DNA of 64,000 nt from an uncultured Flavobacteriaceae bacterium (GTDB taxonomy: Bacteria > Bacteroidota > Bacteroidia > Flavobacteriales > Flavobacteriaceae): contig CANNBV010000005.1 in assembly GCA_947502975.1 (NCBI GenBank), positions 124,001 through 188,000 of the forward strand, given 5' to 3'. The notes beneath the pieces are model-generated. The model was not told the origin of the DNA, made no database searches, and saw only the letters and a program-made list of their open reading frames with translations. Made by a program: the position numbers and the translations under genes. Shown here piece by piece: positions 19,159 through 28,081 of the stretch (positions are counted from its first letter, which is position 1; each line of letters opens with the position of its first letter).

Positions 19159-19386
19159 GTGTTTAGTTATTTTATATAAAGCTAGTGTTTAGTTTAAATT
19201 AGTTGAATAATTCTAATTTCAAAAGTAAATACTAAATAATATTTATTTGAACCAAACAATTTTATTACTACAACAAATGTTTTTTTATATGTAAAAACTG
19301 ATTAAAACTTTGGAGAATATGGTAAAGCAAAAATAAAGAGGTTACTCAATATTTTTTATCAAGCTAAGCACTACTAAAACAGTTAA

Positions 19387-20691
19387 CTACAAACCAAACA
19401 ACCTTGGTAACCACATAGATATTTCAGGAATGTAAGTGATTAATAAGAGAACAATAACCATAATACATAAGAATGGTAATAGCGGTTTGACGACCTGAGA
19501 CACAGAAACTTTAGCAATACCACTACCAACAAATAGAATAGTTCCTACTGGTGGTGTACATAAACCTATACATAGATTTAGTACTAATACAATACCAAAA
19601 TGCACTGGATCCATACCCAATGCCACAACTACAGGTAAAAATATTGGTGTAAAGATTAAAACCGCAGGCGTCATGTCCATAAAGGTTCCTACGATTAATA
19701 ATGTTATGTTTATTACCAGAAATATAACGAACTTATTACTAAACTGTTCTAACAGAAAATTACTCATAAGTGCTGGAATACTTTCAAAAGAAAACAACCA
19801 ACTCATAGCCATAGATGTACATATTAAAAACATAACTACTGCAGTAGTTTTAGCGCTATTCAATAAAATATTCGGAAAACTTTTTACAGTAACACTACCG
19901 TAAATAAGAGCTAAAATTGCGGCATATAATACTGCTATTACTGATGCTTCTGTCGCTGTAAAAATACCAGCAACAATACCACCAACAACAATAACCAATA
20001 ACAACAAGCTAAAAAATGCTTTTCTAAAATGGTTCCATACCTCTTTAAATGTTGCTCTTTCTCCTCTTGCAAACTTTTTATTAATAGCAACAAAAATGAT
20101 ATAACCTATTAAAGCTAACCCTAATAAAATTCCAGGTAAATACCCTGCAATAAATAAAGCTGCAACTGAGGCGGCTCCTCCACTAGCTAAGGCATATACT
20201 ATTAAAATATTACTCGGTGGAATTAACAATCCTGTAGTTGAGGATGTTATGTTTACTGAAGCACTAAACTCTCTTGGATAACCTTCTTCTTCCATACGAT
20301 CTGTCATAATACTTCCTATGGCAGATGTAGCTGCAATAGCAGAGCCAGAGATAGCACCAAATAACATGGATGCTAAAACATTTACATAAGCTAAACCTCC
20401 TGGAAGGCTTGCCACTAATGATTTTGCAAAATTTATGAGCCTATTGGCAATACCTCCTTGTTTCATAATCTCTCCGGCCAAAACAAAAAATGGAATGGCT
20501 AGTAGAGCAAAACTATCAATACCCGTAGTCATTCTTTGCGCTATAGTAGTTAACCCTGGAAGATTATCAATATTAAGCAATAAACTTATTGTGGTTGAAA
20601 TTCCTATACTATAGGCAACTGGTACTTTAAGCATTAATAAAGTAAAGAAACTAGCAAACAAAACGATGATACTTAAAACTTCAATACTCAT
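19387..20691 (-). CDS. dctM: TRAP transporter large membrane subunit DctM/UxuM-like
   Basis: The large channel-forming subunit of a tripartite ATP-independent periplasmic transporter that imports organic acids, driven by an ion gradient. The 434-aa length and about 12 hydrophobic segments fit DctM. Recognisable stretches are PFFVLAGEIMKQGGIANRLI, GSAIAATSAIGSIMTDRMEEEGYP and LNLCIGLCTPPVGTILFVGS. It starts 2 bp after dctQ. The neighbouring uxaC-uxuA-SDR genes suggest hexuronate as the substrate. Confidence 0.93.
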   Translation of the reverse strand: MSIEVLSIIVLFASFFTLLMLKVPVAYSIGISTTISLLLNIDNLPGLTTIAQRMTTGIDSFALLAIPFFVLAGEIMKQGGIANRLINFAKSLVASLPGGLAYVNVLASMLFGAISGSAIAATSAIGSIMTDRMEEEGYPREFSASVNITSSTTGLLIPPSNILIVYALASGGAASVAALFIAGYLPGILLGLALIGYIIFVAINKKFARGERATFKEVWNHFRKAFFSLLLLVIVVGGIVAGIFTATEASVIAVLYAAILALIYGSVTVKSFPNILLNSAKTTAVVMFLICTSMAMSWLFSFESIPALMSNFLLEQFSNKFVIFLVINITLLIVGTFMDMTPAVLIFTPIFLPVVVALGMDPVHFGIVLVLNLCIGLCTPPVGTILFVGSGIAKVSVSQVVKPLLPFLCIMVIVLLLITYIPEISMWLPRLFGL

Positions 20692-20693
20692 AA

Positions 20694-21185
20694 TTAATCT
20701 GTTATTTGATTTTTAGAAATTTTGGCAATATGGTATACCGAGAACCACATTATAAGTAAACCACTAAATGGTAATATGACATAAACATATCCTAACGGAA
20801 TCCTTAACGTTCCTGATAGTTGTCCTAAGTGCAACGTAGTATATACTAAGTTAAGGCCACCAATTACCATTACAATTAACGCAAACAAAAAGATTAGTAT
20901 TTCTATAAAAATAGAAACCTTTTTTTGAGTCTCTTTTGAAAACTTTCGGTATAAGAAGTCCATTGATAAATGTTCTCTCTTCGCATTGAGATATGCTGCT
21001 CCTAAAATTGACATCCATATCAATGAAAACCTCGCCAATTCTTCAGTCCATGAAAATGATGCTTTCAATATATACCTTGAAAATACTTGAAATAAAACGT
21101 CAAATACAAGCAGTGTAAAAACAACGATAAGAAAAAACTCCATGAACCTAACCGCTTTATTAAATAGAAGATTGGATATTTTCAT
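20694..21185 (-). CDS. dctQ: TRAP transporter small membrane subunit DctQ
   Basis: The four-helix small integral membrane subunit of the TRAP transporter. The 163-aa length and the segment FSRYILKASFSWTEELARFSLIWMSILGAA (a longer run at about residues 34-63, only partly conserved) are characteristic of DctQ. It is packed between dctP and dctM with 2-bp gaps on each side, so translation is coupled. Confidence 0.92.
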   Translation of the reverse strand: MKISNLLFNKAVRFMEFFLIVVFTLLVFDVLFQVFSRYILKASFSWTEELARFSLIWMSILGAAYLNAKREHLSMDFLYRKFSKETQKKVSIFIEILIFLFALIVMVIGGLNLVYTTLHLGQLSGTLRIPLGYVYVILPFSGLLIMWFSVYHIAKISKNQITD

Positions 21186-21187
21186 GA

Positions 21188-22162
21188 TTATTGAGATTTT
21201 ATGTCTTTAACTATTTCGGATAATTCAGGATGCTCCTTTTCAAAAGCCTTTAGAACGGATTCAGTCTTATCTGTAAATAAAGATTTTTCAGGAATGATAA
21301 CCTCTACTCCTGCTTCCTTAACTATTTTCATGCACTCTTCTACAGAATCTGCCCAAAACTGTTTCTGAGCCTGTGCTGATTCATTTGCAGCATCTTGAAC
21401 CCACTGTTTTTCTTCATCAGATAGTTTTTCCCATTGTTTTGTACCTATAAGCAAAACATCAGGTACAGATGAATGTTGATCTAATGTATAATATTTACTT
21501 ATTTCATAATGGTTTGATGATACAAAAGAAGGCGGGTTATTCTCAGCACCATCCACAACGCCTTGCTGAATTGCTGTGTATAACTCTCCATAAGCCATAG
21601 GTGTAGCAGAACCACCAAGCGCGTTTACCATATTTATAGCCATTTGATTATTCATTACCCTAATCTTTAAACCATTTAAGTCTTCTGGTGTTCTAATAGC
21701 CTTGTTTGACGTATAAAAACTTCTGCTACCAGCATCATAATAACAAAGTCCCCTTAACCAAAACTTACTCCCTTTTTCCAAAATAGATTTTCCAATCTCA
21801 CCTTCTAACACATCAAATTGATGTTGCTTATCTCTAAATAAATAAGGGATGCCAAGCACATGATATTCTGGAACAAAATTCGATAATGTAGCTGCACTAA
21901 CTTTCGTGATAGCCACACTTCCTATTTGAAGTAGTTCTAAAACTTCTCGTTCAGAGCCTAACTGTCCATCTGGAAAAATCTTAATTTTTAAAGCGCCTCC
22001 TGATTTTTTTTCTAATGCCTTCTGAAATTCAACAATACCCTTATGAACCGGGTGTGTTTGAGGTAAAGTATGCGCCAAATACAAAATTCTTGCTTCTTCT
22101 TTCTCTACACAAGCTGTGAAACATATGCAAATAAGTATAAATAGAACGCCTTTAATTTTCAT
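21188..22162 (-). CDS. dctP: TRAP transporter substrate-binding lipoprotein DctP
   Basis: The extracytoplasmic solute receptor of the TRAP system. It carries a lipoprotein signal (FTAC, Cys18) instead of the free signal peptide common in Proteobacteria, so the receptor is probably tethered in the periplasm. The DctP fold is evident from YLAHTLPQTHPVHKGIVEF, the KIFPDGQLGSEREVLELLQ loop, LKIRVMNNQMAINMVNALGG with the Arg that normally binds the substrate carboxylate, and GVVDGAENNPPSF. It is the first gene of dctPQM and has its own -7 box and a 20-bp palindrome upstream. Uronates are the likely substrate, from the genes beside it. Confidence 0.93.
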   Translation of the reverse strand: MKIKGVLFILICICFTACVEKEEARILYLAHTLPQTHPVHKGIVEFQKALEKKSGGALKIKIFPDGQLGSEREVLELLQIGSVAITKVSAATLSNFVPEYHVLGIPYLFRDKQHQFDVLEGEIGKSILEKGSKFWLRGLCYYDAGSRSFYTSNKAIRTPEDLNGLKIRVMNNQMAINMVNALGGSATPMAYGELYTAIQQGVVDGAENNPPSFVSSNHYEISKYYTLDQHSSVPDVLLIGTKQWEKLSDEEKQWVQDAANESAQAQKQFWADSVEECMKIVKEAGVEVIIPEKSLFTDKTESVLKAFEKEHPELSEIVKDIKSQ

Positions 22163-22204
22163 TCTTTTTTAGTTTAGTTTGGTCATAAATAAATAAAACC
22201 TACA

Positions 22205-22212
22205 CAAATATA
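22205..22212 (-). promoter_or_regulatory. -7 promoter element of dctPQM
   Basis: On the minus strand this reads TATATTTG, a match to TAnnTTTG. It leaves a leader of about 35 nt before the dctP ATG. No TTTG-like -33 is found 19 nt upstream, where the palindrome sits instead. Confidence 0.5.
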
Positions 22213-22216
22213 ATAA

Positions 22217-22236
22217 AAATACAATCGATTGTATTT
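22217..22236. promoter_or_regulatory. 20-bp perfect palindrome, probable LacI-type operator upstream of dctP
   Basis: AAATACAATCGATTGTATTT is a perfect inverted repeat with a central CG, the shape bound by LacI-family dimers. It lies between the -7 box and the -33 position of the dctP promoter, in the 84-bp gap after uxaC. Its half-site differs from that of the operators beside the lacI-type gene at 25892, so a different regulator may bind it. Confidence 0.6.
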
Positions 22237-22246
22237 ACGTATGATT

Positions 22247-23662
22247 TTATTTAAAATTGAAATAGTTTTTGGCATTAAAATAGCAAATATTTTGTACCAT
22301 TTCTCCTAAAAACTCAATATCATTAGGTAACAAACCTTGATTCACATCTTCTCCAATAATATTACATAAAATACGTCTAAAATATTCATGTCTAGGAAAC
22401 GATAAAAAGCTCCTACTATCAGTTAGCATTCCAACAAACCGACTGAGTAACCCCATATTAGATAAGCAATTAATTTGTTTTTCAATACCATCCTTTTGGT
22501 CTAAAAACCACCATCCTGAACCCCACTGCATCTTTCCTGGATAATCAGAGTTTTGAAAGTTACCCAACATTGTCGCAAATACCTCATTTTGTGAAGGATT
22601 TAAATTATAAGCTATCGTTTTTGCTAATTGATTTTTAATATCTAACACATTGAGGAGCTTCGACATAAAATTTGCCATAGGAAAATCTCCCATTGAATCC
22701 ACACCAGCATCCAAACCTACTTCATGTAATAATCGGGTATTATTATTTCTTAATGCACCAAGATGGTACTGTTGCACCCAATCAAATTCATGATATTTTT
22801 TTCCCAGATGAACGAATAAAAATGAACGGAATTTATCAACCTCTGTAATAGTTAATTCAATTTTTTTAAGTCTTTTCTCAAAAATAGAAGCTACGTCTTC
22901 TTTTTGATAATCCACAAAATTTAAAGCACCTTGCATTCCAAAATCTGACAATTTACAGCCATGTTGATCAAAAAATAACATGCGTTCTTCTATAGCTTTC
23001 AGAAATTCATTCAATGTATGGATTTTTAAATCTGTACAACTGCCAAGCTTATTAATATAATCCGTATAACTCTCTGAATTTATCGCAAAAAGTGTATCTG
23101 TTCTGAATGTAGGATATACTTTGGTGCTAAAATTTAATTTAGCAATTTCTTTGTGGTGTCTTAGATCATCTGTTGGATCGTCTGTCGTACAAACTACCTC
23201 AACTTTTAAATCTTCTAATAACTGTGCAGGCGTTTTATGTTTTAAAATAGAGTTTGCACTTTCATAAATGCGCTCTGCTGTATTGGGTTGCAACACTTCA
23301 TCAATATCAAAGTAGCGCTTTAGTTCTAATTGATTCCAGTGAAATAACGGATTTCTTAATGTATAAGGTACTGTTTCTGCCCATTTTAAGAATTTCTCTT
23401 CATGAGAAGTAACCGAGCCTGTAATATATTTTTCCTCAATACCATTGGCTCTCATAGCACGCCATTTATAATGATCCTCTTTCAACCAAGCTTCGGTAAT
23501 GTTATTTATGGGTTTATTTTCAGCAATTTGCTGCGCTGACAGATGATTATGATAATCTATTATGGGTAAATCTTTAGCATATTGATGGTATAAAGTTTGG
23601 GCAACTTTTGATTGTAGTAAAAAGTTGTTAGTTATAAACCCTTTGGAAGTTATACTACTCAT
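22247..23662 (-). CDS. uxaC: Glucuronate/galacturonate isomerase
   Basis: Interconverts D-glucuronate and D-fructuronate (or D-galacturonate and D-tagaturonate), the first cytoplasmic step of uronate catabolism. It belongs to the amidohydrolase-like UxaC family, shown by [20 protein letters not shown] with metal-type His38 and His40, [35 protein letters not shown], and the C-terminal [20 protein letters not shown]. The length of 471 aa is typical. Its ATG overlaps the uxuA stop by 4 bp, so both belong to one operon with the SDR upstream. Confidence 0.96.
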   Translation of the reverse strand: MSSITSKGFITNNFLLQSKVAQTLYHQYAKDLPIIDYHNHLSAQQIAENKPINNITEAWLKEDHYKWRAMRANGIEEKYITGSVTSHEEKFLKWAETVPYTLRNPLFHWNQLELKRYFDIDEVLQPNTAERIYESANSILKHKTPAQLLEDLKVEVVCTTDDPTDDLRHHKEIAKLNFSTKVYPTFRTDTLFAINSESYTDYINKLGSCTDLKIHTLNEFLKAIEERMLFFDQHGCKLSDFGMQGALNFVDYQKEDVASIFEKRLKKIELTITEVDKFRSFLFVHLGKKYHEFDWVQQYHLGALRNNNTRLLHEVGLDAGVDSMGDFPMANFMSKLLNVLDIKNQLAKTIAYNLNPSQNEVFATMLGNFQNSDYPGKMQWGSGWWFLDQKDGIEKQINCLSNMGLLSRFVGMLTDSRSFLSFPRHEYFRRILCNIIGEDVNQGLLPNDIEFLGEMVQNICYFNAKNYFNFK

Positions 23663-24840
23663 AAGTTTAAGCTTTTCAAAATACCAAACTCTAACCCTCT
23701 AAGTTCTGCTAAGCCTCGTAATCTTCCAATACCTGAATACCCAGGATTTGTTTTTTTATTTAAGTCATCAAGCATTTGATGGCCATGGTCTGGTCTTATA
23801 GGAATTGCAAAATCAGTTCTACCAGTATCTCGCCTTCTTTTTTCTTCTACAAGAACTTCTTTTACAATACTGTACATATCTACGTCACCTTCAAGGTGAT
23901 TTGCTTCATAAAAATTTCCATCTTCATCGCGCTGTGTACTTCTTAAATGTAAAAAATGAGTACGATCTGCAAAACGCTTAAATATTTGAACCAAATTATT
24001 ATCTGCTCTAACGCCTAAAGAGCCTGTACAGAATGTAATACCATTAGCTGTATCTGGAACATTTTCAAATAAATATGCATAATCTTCCTCTGTACTTACA
24101 ACTCTTGGTAATCCTAAAATTGGATATGGTGGGTCATCAGGATGAATACACATCAATACATTATTTTTTGATGCTACTGGAATTATTTCTTTCAAAAAAT
24201 TAACTAAGTTTTCTCTTAGTTTTTGTGCATCAATATTTTTATAAGTATCCAATATCGTTTGAAATTGCTCTAGTGTATACCCTTCTTCTGCACCCGGTAA
24301 ACCTGCTATTATATTATTTATAAGTTGTACTCTATTTGCTTCTGAAAGTGAATCAAAATATTTTCTTGCTGCTAATTTTTGAACTTCAGTATAATGCTGT
24401 TCTGCTCTAGGACGTTTTAATAAATACAACTCAAAAGCTGCGAAAGCAATCACATCAAAACGTAATGCTTTGGAACCATCTTCTACTTGAAAATTCAAAT
24501 CGGTACGGGTCCAATCCAAAACTGGCATAAAATTATAACAAATGATATTTATATCACACTTTGCTAAATTTTCTATACTTTGCTTGTATCGTTCAATATA
24601 CATATCAAAATTTCCCGAACGTGTTTTTATATTTTCGTGTACTGGGATACTCTCCACAACACTCCAACTTAAACCAGCATTTTCAATGATATTTTTTCTT
24701 TTTTCTATTTCATCAATTGTCCATACTTCTCCGTTAGGAATATGATGTAAAGCAGACACAATACCCGTTGCACCTGCTTGTCTTATGTCTGTTAAAGTTA
24801 CGGGGTCATTTGGCCCGTACCACCTCCATGTTTGTTCCAT
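23659..24840 (-). CDS. uxuA: Mannonate dehydratase
   Basis: Dehydrates D-mannonate to 2-keto-3-deoxy-D-gluconate. The UxuA N-terminus [20 protein letters not shown] and the [18 protein letters not shown] loop are clear. [20 protein letters not shown] carries metal-binding His/Asp, and [11 protein letters not shown] near the C-terminus completes the Mn/Fe site. The length of 393 aa is normal. It overlaps uxaC and follows the SDR by 16 bp. Together the three genes turn glucuronate or iduronate-derived uronate into KDG. Confidence 0.96.
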   Translation of the reverse strand: MEQTWRWYGPNDPVTLTDIRQAGATGIVSALHHIPNGEVWTIDEIEKRKNIIENAGLSWSVVESIPVHENIKTRSGNFDMYIERYKQSIENLAKCDINIICYNFMPVLDWTRTDLNFQVEDGSKALRFDVIAFAAFELYLLKRPRAEQHYTEVQKLAARKYFDSLSEANRVQLINNIIAGLPGAEEGYTLEQFQTILDTYKNIDAQKLRENLVNFLKEIIPVASKNNVLMCIHPDDPPYPILGLPRVVSTEEDYAYLFENVPDTANGITFCTGSLGVRADNNLVQIFKRFADRTHFLHLRSTQRDEDGNFYEANHLEGDVDMYSIVKEVLVEEKRRRDTGRTDFAIPIRPDHGHQMLDDLNKKTNPGYSGIGRLRGLAELRGLEFGILKSLNL

Positions 24841-24856
24841 TTAATAATATATAAAA

Positions 24857-25684
24857 TTAGACTCCGCTGTAAGCACTAAATCCGCCATCAATTGGCACAA
24901 CAACACCAGTGACAAAAGATGCACCTTTACTACATAACCAAACTGTTGTTCCTACTAAATCTTCAGGCTCGCCAAATTTACCCATAGGTGTTTGCTCAAT
25001 AATTTGACGCCCTCTAGGAGTTAAGCTGCCATCATTATTAGTTAACAACGTTCTATTCTGTTCTGTTAAGAAAAACCCTGGTGCTAATGCATTTACACGA
25101 ATTCCAATCTTCGAAAAATGTACAGCTAACCATTGTGTAAAGTTTGAAACTGAGGCTTTAGCAGCACTATATGCTGGTATTTTTGTTAAAGGTGTAAACG
25201 CATTCATTGAGGATATATTTAAAATGCTACAGCCATCTCTGCCAACCATATCTTGAGCAAAGATTTGCGTAGGTAACAATGTCCCTATGAAATTTAAGTT
25301 GAATACAAATTGGATTCCTTTAGGGTCTAAATCGAAAAACGTTTTAAAGTCTTCTGTTTTATTCATTAAATCTTCAGTTTCTAAAAACGGATTACTTGTT
25401 GTACCTAGTGGATGATTGCCTCCTGCTCCGTTAATTAGAATATCACATTTTCCAAAAGCTTTATTGACATGTTCCTTAGCTGATAGTAATGAATCTTTTT
25501 CCAAAACATTCGCTTCAACACCAATGGCTGTTCCGCCTATTGCGTTTATTTCCTCAGCAACATTGTCTGCCGCTTCTTTTCTTAGATCTAATACAGCAAT
25601 CTTATGTTTTTCTTTAGCCAATGCTTTTGCCATTGTACTACATAAAACTCCTCCCGCTCCTGTTAACACTATTACTTTACTCAT
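24857..25684 (-). CDS. SDR-family D-mannonate oxidoreductase (fructuronate reductase)
   Basis: A short-chain dehydrogenase that most probably reduces D-fructuronate to D-mannonate, replacing the unrelated long-chain UxuB. The nucleotide loop is TGAGGVLCSTMA, with Cys at the usual last Gly position. NGAGG is the second motif. The catalytic Ser (NISSMNAF) and YSAAK are present, and the C-terminus ends PIDGGFSAYSGV. The role comes from its position as first gene of the SDR-uxuA-uxaC operon. The -7 box and twin operators lie just upstream, between it and the divergent LacI-type gene. Confidence 0.88.
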   Translation of the reverse strand: MSKVIVLTGAGGVLCSTMAKALAKEKHKIAVLDLRKEAADNVAEEINAIGGTAIGVEANVLEKDSLLSAKEHVNKAFGKCDILINGAGGNHPLGTTSNPFLETEDLMNKTEDFKTFFDLDPKGIQFVFNLNFIGTLLPTQIFAQDMVGRDGCSILNISSMNAFTPLTKIPAYSAAKASVSNFTQWLAVHFSKIGIRVNALAPGFFLTEQNRTLLTNNDGSLTPRGRQIIEQTPMGKFGEPEDLVGTTVWLCSKGASFVTGVVVPIDGGFSAYSGV

Positions 25685-25737
25685 TAGTATAAAAATATTA
25701 TATTATTTTAATAACCTATGCAAAAAACACATTTTTC

Positions 25738-25749
25738 GTGTGCGCACAC
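25738..25749. promoter_or_regulatory. Operator 1: GTGTGCGCACAC palindrome
   Basis: A perfect 12-bp inverted repeat with central CG, lying over the predicted transcription start of the SDR operon. The 14-bp string CGTGTGCGCACACA is repeated exactly at operator 2, with centres 32 bp apart. It is probably bound by the LacI-family product of the divergent gene. Confidence 0.7.
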
Positions 25750-25750
25750 A

Positions 25751-25781
25751 CAAAGGTATTAAAAAATACGTGTGCGCACAC
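25751..25781 (-). promoter_or_regulatory. Promoter of the SDR-uxuA-uxaC operon
   Basis: On the minus strand a -33-like TGTG (25778-25781) is followed after exactly 19 nt by TACCTTTG (25751-25758), a perfect TAnnTTTG -7 box. The start of transcription would fall near 25744, within operator 1; operator 2 overlaps the -33. Confidence 0.65.
25770..25781. promoter_or_regulatory. Operator 2: GTGTGCGCACAC palindrome
   Basis: The second copy of the same palindrome, about three helical turns from the first. It overlaps the -33 region of the SDR-uxuA-uxaC promoter. Binding of both sites on one DNA face would shut the promoter and could also autoregulate the lacI-type gene. Confidence 0.7.
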
Positions 25782-25891
25782 ATATTTATATATTTTATTG
25801 TTAAATTGCATAAAATTAAAGCAACGGAAGTTTTAACTACCTAGGTATATTATGCTTTCGTAATTACATTAAATACAACTATCCTTAATAT

Positions 25892-26962
25892 ATGATAACT
25901 ATAAAAGACATAGCGAAAGAAGCAGGTGTTTCCGAAGGTACAGTAGATAGGGTTTTGCATAACAGAGGTGGTGTTTCAAAAAAAACAGAAGCAAAAATTA
26001 AAACAATACTCGATAATCACAACTTTACTGTTAACCCAATTGCAAGTGCTCTTGCAATGAAAAATAAGTACTCTATTGCTGCACTTATTCCAGAGTATAA
26101 TGATTCTGATTTATTTTGGAAAGCGCCTTATTCTGGAATTATAAAAGGTACTGAAGATGTTAAGACTTTTGGTATTAAAGTTAATATTTTCACTTTTTCT
26201 CAAAATACTCCAAATTCTTATATAAACACCTTTAATGATTTGTTAGACACTAAACCTTCTGCGGTAATTATGGTGCCTAATTTCTCCGAAGAGACAGAAC
26301 AAATTGTTTCTCAATTGGAAGCGTCAGATATACAATATCTATTTTTAAATATAAATATTGAAGGCTTTAATAACATTGCGTTTGTTGGTCAAGATGCATA
26401 CATGGCTGGTTATATAGCAGGGAAACTGATGTATTTAAGCTCGAATAAAACTGCTGAATTTTTAATTATTCAAACTAGATATAACATCACAAAAAATAAT
26501 GCAATTTCTGATAGAATTAGAGGGTTTAATGATTATTTCTTAAAGAATAACATTCAGTCTGACATTAATACTTTAAAAATTGAAAACCTGAATGATTCCC
26601 TAGAAACAAAAGAAAAAATCAATGACTACTTAGTTAAACATCCCGAAACAAAAGGTCTTTTTGTACCGTCTAGTAGAATTCATGTAGTTGTTGCATCTTT
26701 AGAGAAAAGAGACCTGCAGGATATTGAACTCGTTGGATTTGATAATACACCTCAAAACATCTCTTGTTTGTTAAACGATTCTGTATCTTTCTTAATATCT
26801 CAAAAGCCTTTTGATCAAGGTTACGAATCTATACGTTTACTTTCGGATTATTTACTTAAAAATGAAATTCAAAGTAATATGCTTTATCTTCCAATTGATA
26901 TTCTTACTAAAGAAAATGTAAGATATAATGAGCGTAATGAATTTATGTATTTAGACACTTAA
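25892..26962 (+). CDS. LacI-family transcriptional regulator of uronate catabolism
   Basis: A 356-aa DNA-binding regulator. Residues 1-55 are a LacI helix-turn-helix (ITIKDIAKEAGVSEGTVDRV) with the hinge near NPIASALAMK. Residues 60-345 form a periplasmic-binding-protein-like effector domain (IAALIPEYNDSDLFWKAPYS, NIAFVGQDAYMAGYIAGKLM). The effector domain resembles the ribose-binding (Peripla_BP_4) subtype. It is divergent from SDR-uxuA-uxaC, with two palindromic operators between, so it probably represses that operon and responds to a uronate pathway intermediate. Confidence 0.9.
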   Translation: MITIKDIAKEAGVSEGTVDRVLHNRGGVSKKTEAKIKTILDNHNFTVNPIASALAMKNKYSIAALIPEYNDSDLFWKAPYSGIIKGTEDVKTFGIKVNIFTFSQNTPNSYINTFNDLLDTKPSAVIMVPNFSEETEQIVSQLEASDIQYLFLNINIEGFNNIAFVGQDAYMAGYIAGKLMYLSSNKTAEFLIIQTRYNITKNNAISDRIRGFNDYFLKNNIQSDINTLKIENLNDSLETKEKINDYLVKHPETKGLFVPSSRIHVVVASLEKRDLQDIELVGFDNTPQNISCLLNDSVSFLISQKPFDQGYESIRLLSDYLLKNEIQSNMLYLPIDILTKENVRYNERNEFMYLDT

Positions 26963-26999
26963 TTTTTACAGCGAAAACACAACAGAAGGATAAGACGAT

Positions 27000-27746
27000 T
27001 TAGGATTTTACCTCGTCGACAATACGCTTACAAGCATCATAATATATTCCAACATCTACCGCATATGAAATATATTTAACCCCCAAATCAATCCATTGTT
27101 TGGCAGATTCTGGGCTTTCCACAAATGTCCCAACTACTTTCCCTAGTGGTGCCGCTTTTTCAATAATTTCTTTCATTTGAGAAATCACCTTTGGATGATT
27201 CACCTGACCAGGCACGCCACATGATTGTGACATATCATATGGTCCAATAAAAATAATATCGATACCATCAACTGCGAGAATTTCATCAATGTTATTAAAA
27301 GCGATATTTCCTTCAATGTGAATAATAGTACCAGTTGTTTTATTGGCATTTCCAAAGTAATTCTCTTTTGGCATAGACGCATAATCAGCCGCTCTTACAT
27401 ACCTACAAACACCTCGAGTCCCTTCAGGAAAAAACTTTGCTGCTTTAACAACACGTTTTGCATCAGCAGCAGTTTCGATTTGTGGTACTTGTACATAGTC
27501 GGCACCAATATCTAATGCCTTAGATATCATGTTTTCATTGATTTCTGGCACACGAATTACGGAAATAATCCCTTTAGCTTGTGCAGCTCTTACATGACCT
27601 TGAGCAGTTTGAATAGTATTTGGACCATGTTCTAAATCAATAATAACAAAGTCAAAGCCAGCAAATGCTGCTATTTCTACTAATGCTGGGTCGCTTACTT
27701 TCATAAATGGCCCTACAACAAATTTTCTAGTTTCGAATAAACTCAT
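27000..27746 (-). CDS. HpcH/HpaI-family class II pyruvate aldolase
   Basis: A metal-dependent aldolase releasing pyruvate from 2-keto-3-deoxy acids. Seen are FVIIDLEHGPN with the catalytic His (about residue 40), VIRVPEINENMISKALDIGADYVQVPQ, the metal ligands Glu in IIHIEGNIAFNN and Asp in IGPYDMSQSCG. The 248-aa length is typical of GarL, RhmA and YfaU. No KDG kinase or KDPG aldolase is present nearby, so direct cleavage of KDG, or of a deoxy-rhamnonate, is a reasonable inference. It is convergent with the LacI-type gene and separated from the rhamnose operon by a terminator. Confidence 0.85.
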   Translation of the reverse strand: MSLFETRKFVVGPFMKVSDPALVEIAAFAGFDFVIIDLEHGPNTIQTAQGHVRAAQAKGIISVIRVPEINENMISKALDIGADYVQVPQIETAADAKRVVKAAKFFPEGTRGVCRYVRAADYASMPKENYFGNANKTTGTIIHIEGNIAFNNIDEILAVDGIDIIFIGPYDMSQSCGVPGQVNHPKVISQMKEIIEKAAPLGKVVGTFVESPESAKQWIDLGVKYISYAVDVGIYYDACKRIVDEVKS

Positions 27747-27851
27747 TTTAGTTCTAGCTGTTTTATTATCGCTAAGCTATAAAATGTTTATGCTTTTCTT
27801 ATTAAACTTTCTTGAATTTCCTTAATTATGAACACATTTTCCTATTAAAAT

Positions 27852-27902
27852 AAAAGCTCTAGTTTTTAAGAAAGTAAACTTTCTACAAAAACCAAAGCTT
27901 TT
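27852..27902. repeat. 51-nt imperfect inverted repeat
   Basis: Three stacked stems share one axis: 27852-27858 with 27896-27902 (AAAAGCT/AGCTTTT), 27862-27867 with 27887-27892 (GTTTTT/AAAAAC), and 27869-27874 with 27879-27884 (AGAAAG/CTTTCT) around a TAAA loop. It lies about 105 nt upstream of the aldolase ATG and next to the tRNA-like fragment. The function is not known. Confidence 0.55.
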
Positions 27903-27905
27903 ACT

Positions 27906-27929
27906 TAGTCGGGATGACAGGATTTGAGC
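27906..27929 (-). other. Fragment resembling a tRNA 3' end (possible att scar)
   Basis: On the minus strand the sequence reads TCAAATCCTGTCATCCCGAC plus TA, like the T-arm, acceptor strand CATCCCG and discriminator A of a flavobacterial tRNA (most like tRNA-Pro, from memory). The rest of a tRNA is absent. Integrative elements leave such 3'-end copies, but a fragment of a common GTCATCCCGA-containing intergenic repeat is an alternative. Confidence 0.35.
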
Positions 27930-27998
27930 TTTATAATTAAATCATTGACAAACTATTATTTATATTTAAAAATATTAAATAAGACAACTATTAGGACT

Positions 27999-28051
27999 AA
28001 AAACAATCATAAAGAAATTCAATCCAATTAAAGCACCAAAAGTTATGATTG
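27999..28051 (-). terminator. Terminator of the rhamnose operon
   Basis: On the minus strand CAATCATAA (28043-28051) pairs with TTATGATTG (28004-28012) over a loop of about 30 nt and is followed by TTTTTAG. It lies 31 bp after the permease stop codon. Confidence 0.6.
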
Positions 28052-28081
28052 AAGTAGTTTTTTAGTTTTGTATAAGATATT

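Larger units (their letters stand above)
27747..28081. other. 335-bp intergenic region between the HpcH aldolase and permease genes
   Basis: It contains no credible ORF. It holds the rhamnose-operon terminator (27999-28051), a fragment resembling the 3' end of a tRNA gene (27906-27929) and a 51-nt imperfect palindrome (27852-27902), each listed separately. No convincing promoter for the aldolase gene was seen. Confidence 0.6.

Noticed and set aside
19159-19386. Promoter for the sulfatase pair in the 228-bp gap after dctM
   Set aside because: A TATTTTTG box exists at 19328-19335 (minus strand), but it is about 170 nt from the ATG, without a -33 or the shared element. It may be chance.
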